DNA from: JAAFHB01 sp037128295
Lineage (GTDB): Bacteria > Bacteroidota > Bacteroidia > Bacteroidales > Prolixibacteraceae
Direction of reading: 5' to 3'
DNA: 7,871 nt
Assembly (NCBI GenBank): GCA_037128295.1
Contig: JBAXWR010000322.1
Location: 1-7,871 of the forward strand
Program-made: the position numbers and the translations under genes
Shown here: positions 6,522 to 7,871 of the stretch, one piece after another
Position numbering within the stretch: the stretch's first letter is position 1
How the letters are laid out: each line of letters opens with the position of its first letter
Notes under the pieces: model-generated
Database searches by the model: none
The model's input: the letters and a program-made list of their open reading frames with translations, nothing else
What the model was told of the DNA's origin: nothing

Positions 6522-7871
6522 TTACCTTCGCAACAAATATGATTCATTACTCTCAAAATCTACCGATTGCGGTTGAAGCAATTCAATATCGTCTGCATCG
6601 TTCCTTGCAACAGTTATCGCAAAAATCTTTATTTTATCATTTTTGGGTAAGGTAATTTGGTTATTTTTTCCAGTCAGATTGATTTCGTATTTGAAAAGAT
6701 AGGAATAGGTATAGGGGATATTTTGTGTCGGATAACCAAAATGATAATGCGAGGCTAACCAGGCAATGTTATCGTGTTTTAAAAACGGTGGCTTTATATT
6801 CAGGACAGTAAAACCATCAAGGTCAAACTGCCGGTCGTAGTGTTGACCGATAAAACCATTCCACTTTACAATTATCAGGTTTTCAGTTTTTTCATTTACC
6901 AAGAAAGTCCCTGCTGTTTCTTCCGTTGCGGATGCCAAAATATATATCTTATTGAAATTTCCATCCGGTAATTTGATGGATTGTCCTTTACAAGTTACAA
7001 CATTATTTTGCAGATCGGCAGTACTTCCCAACTTAAACCTGATACTTTCGCTTACGATTTCAGCAGGGATCATTTCCGCCGGATAGTTTTTTACATTTCC
7101 ATGTGCAGTCGGATCATACTTATCCACCATGTCACCATCCGTACGGTTATCATCAAAACTAATAACATCCTGATCGTAAGCTAATTCCACAACAGATTGA
7201 TTCATTGATGAATGTACAGTTCCTGCCAGTTTAACGGCAAAGCTTCTGATTGTATAATGCGATAAGTCGAAGCTGATCGAATTTTCGGTAATTTTCGCTT
7301 CCCCGATCTTTTGTTCCTGCCCGTTCACTTCATAGGCATCCAAAATGTTTATAGGGAATTTAATGGCCACTGCGGTTTGATCTTTTCCGGTCAGTTCATT
7401 GACCCTGATGATATAATAATCGTTTGCCTCAGCTTTCTTCAAGGCCATCACTCCAACTTTTGGATTGCTTATTTTCATAAACGAAAAGTCCGTCCCCTCT
7501 TTCCCTGAGTGTTTTGGAGCCTCAAAAGTAACCAATGGTTTATTTAAAAACTCGGCTTGCCAGGGAGCTTCGCTTTGCGACCAGTCACCGTTATGGCTAT
7601 ATAATCCGTATTTCACATTCTGGATACCCCAATCCTGAGTTGACTGGTAAAGCCATGTGGGACAGTGTTTTGCAGAAGGAGTGTATAACAATGTAAGTCT
7701 CAGGGTATTGTTGTCGGGTTTGTCTGATCCATATTTACAATCTTCGAGGACCGTCACCCCAAACTTTTCGGATTGATCCGTCAGGTCGAACCACATTTTT
7801 GAAGGTACCTCAAACTTATGGTCATGATTGGTATTTCGCTGAATGGTCCCAACTCCAAGATTATAGGTTGC
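6522..7871 (-). CDS. Alpha-mannosidase, glycoside hydrolase family 38, C-terminal part (5' end outside window)
   Basis: The frame is open from the window edge at 7871 to TAA at 6522-6524: 449 residues with no start codon seen. An internal ATG at 7796 is not the start, because conserved family sequence precedes it (ATYNLGVGTIQRN, then KFEVPSKMWFDL). Further GH38 C-terminal signatures follow: VTVLEDCKYGSDKPDNNTLR (about 39-58 of the fragment), LRLTLLYTPS, YGLYSHNGDW (about 88-97) and LSHYTIRSFAVKL. From about residue 225 comes a second module typical of Bacteroidota GH38 enzymes: ISFDDNRTDGD, YPAEMIPAEIVSESIRFKLG, IYILASATEETAGTF and WNGFIGQHYDRQF. These enzymes release alpha-mannose from glycans. 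The catalytic and metal-binding residues lie in the unseen N-terminal part, so activity cannot be verified here. There is no operon link to the DUF3124 gene, 335 bp downstream. Confidence 0.92.
   Translation of the reverse strand, partial: ATYNLGVGTIQRNTNHDHKFEVPSKMWFDLTDQSEKFGVTVLEDCKYGSDKPDNNTLRLTLLYTPSAKHCPTWLYQSTQDWGIQNVKYGLYSHNGDWSQSEAPWQAEFLNKPLVTFEAPKHSGKEGTDFSFMKISNPKVGVMALKKAEANDYYIIRVNELTGKDQTAVAIKFPINILDAYEVNGQEQKIGEAKITENSISFDLSHYTIRSFAVKLAGTVHSSMNQSVVELAYDQDVISFDDNRTDGDMVDKYDPTAHGNVKNYPAEMIPAEIVSESIRFKLGSTADLQNNVVTCKGQSIKLPDGNFNKIYILASATEETAGTFLVNEKTENLIIVKWNGFIGQHYDRQFDLDGFTVLNIKPPFLKHDNIAWLASHYHFGYPTQNIPYTYSYLFKYEINLTGKNNQITLPKNDKIKIFAITVARNDADDIELLQPQSVDFESNESYLLRR

Noticed and set aside
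7794..7796. ATG at 7796 as the start of the mannosidase
   Set aside because: The same frame continues upstream to the window edge with conserved GH38 sequence (ATYNLGVGTIQ), so this is an internal methionine.

Overview
The window looks like a chromosomal stretch of a Bacteroidota bacterium, probably Bacteroidales-like. The pointers are a lemA-TPM-TPM cluster ending in a Gly-rich GGSW tail, a GH38 alpha-mannosidase with the long C-terminal module typical of this phylum, a short weak lipoprotein signal, A-rich regions instead of clear Shine-Dalgarno sites, and a TAnnTTTG-type -7 promoter element. This placement rests on recognised gene families, not on a database search. All seven genes lie on the minus strand, so transcription runs from high to low coordinates. 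No tRNA, rRNA, CRISPR array, insertion sequence or phage gene was seen.

Layout in transcription order. (1) 7871-6522: C-terminal half of a GH38 alpha-mannosidase, its start outside the window. (2) 6521-6187: a 335-bp gap with no gene and a possible weak terminator hairpin. (3) 6186-5656: a small predicted DUF3124 lipoprotein, followed 26 bp later by (4) 5629-3905: a CPA2/KefB-type cation:proton antiporter with a C-terminal RCK-N domain. (5) 3807-1926: a tight three-gene operon of lemA, a soluble TPM-domain protein and a secreted, membrane-anchored TPM-domain protein, closed by a strong intrinsic terminator at 1868-1903. (6) 1671-1: a sensor protein with a periplasmic NMT1/THI5-type binding domain, one transmembrane helix and at least two PAS domains; its output domain lies beyond the window. 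Its upstream region carries a candidate -7 element followed by a perfect 14-bp palindrome.

How the parts may work together. The lemA-TPM-TPM unit is clearly co-transcribed; the sequence does not show a biochemical role. DUF3124 and the antiporter probably share a transcript, which suggests but does not prove an envelope or ion-homeostasis link. The sensor has its own upstream region and is insulated from the operon above it by the terminator. The mannosidase is a glycan-degradation enzyme with no visible link to the rest. No clear novel defence or mobile system is present. The features most worth a second look are the antiporter's degenerate nucleotide-binding loop and missing RCK-C domain, the DUF3124-antiporter pairing, and the palindrome at the sensor promoter.
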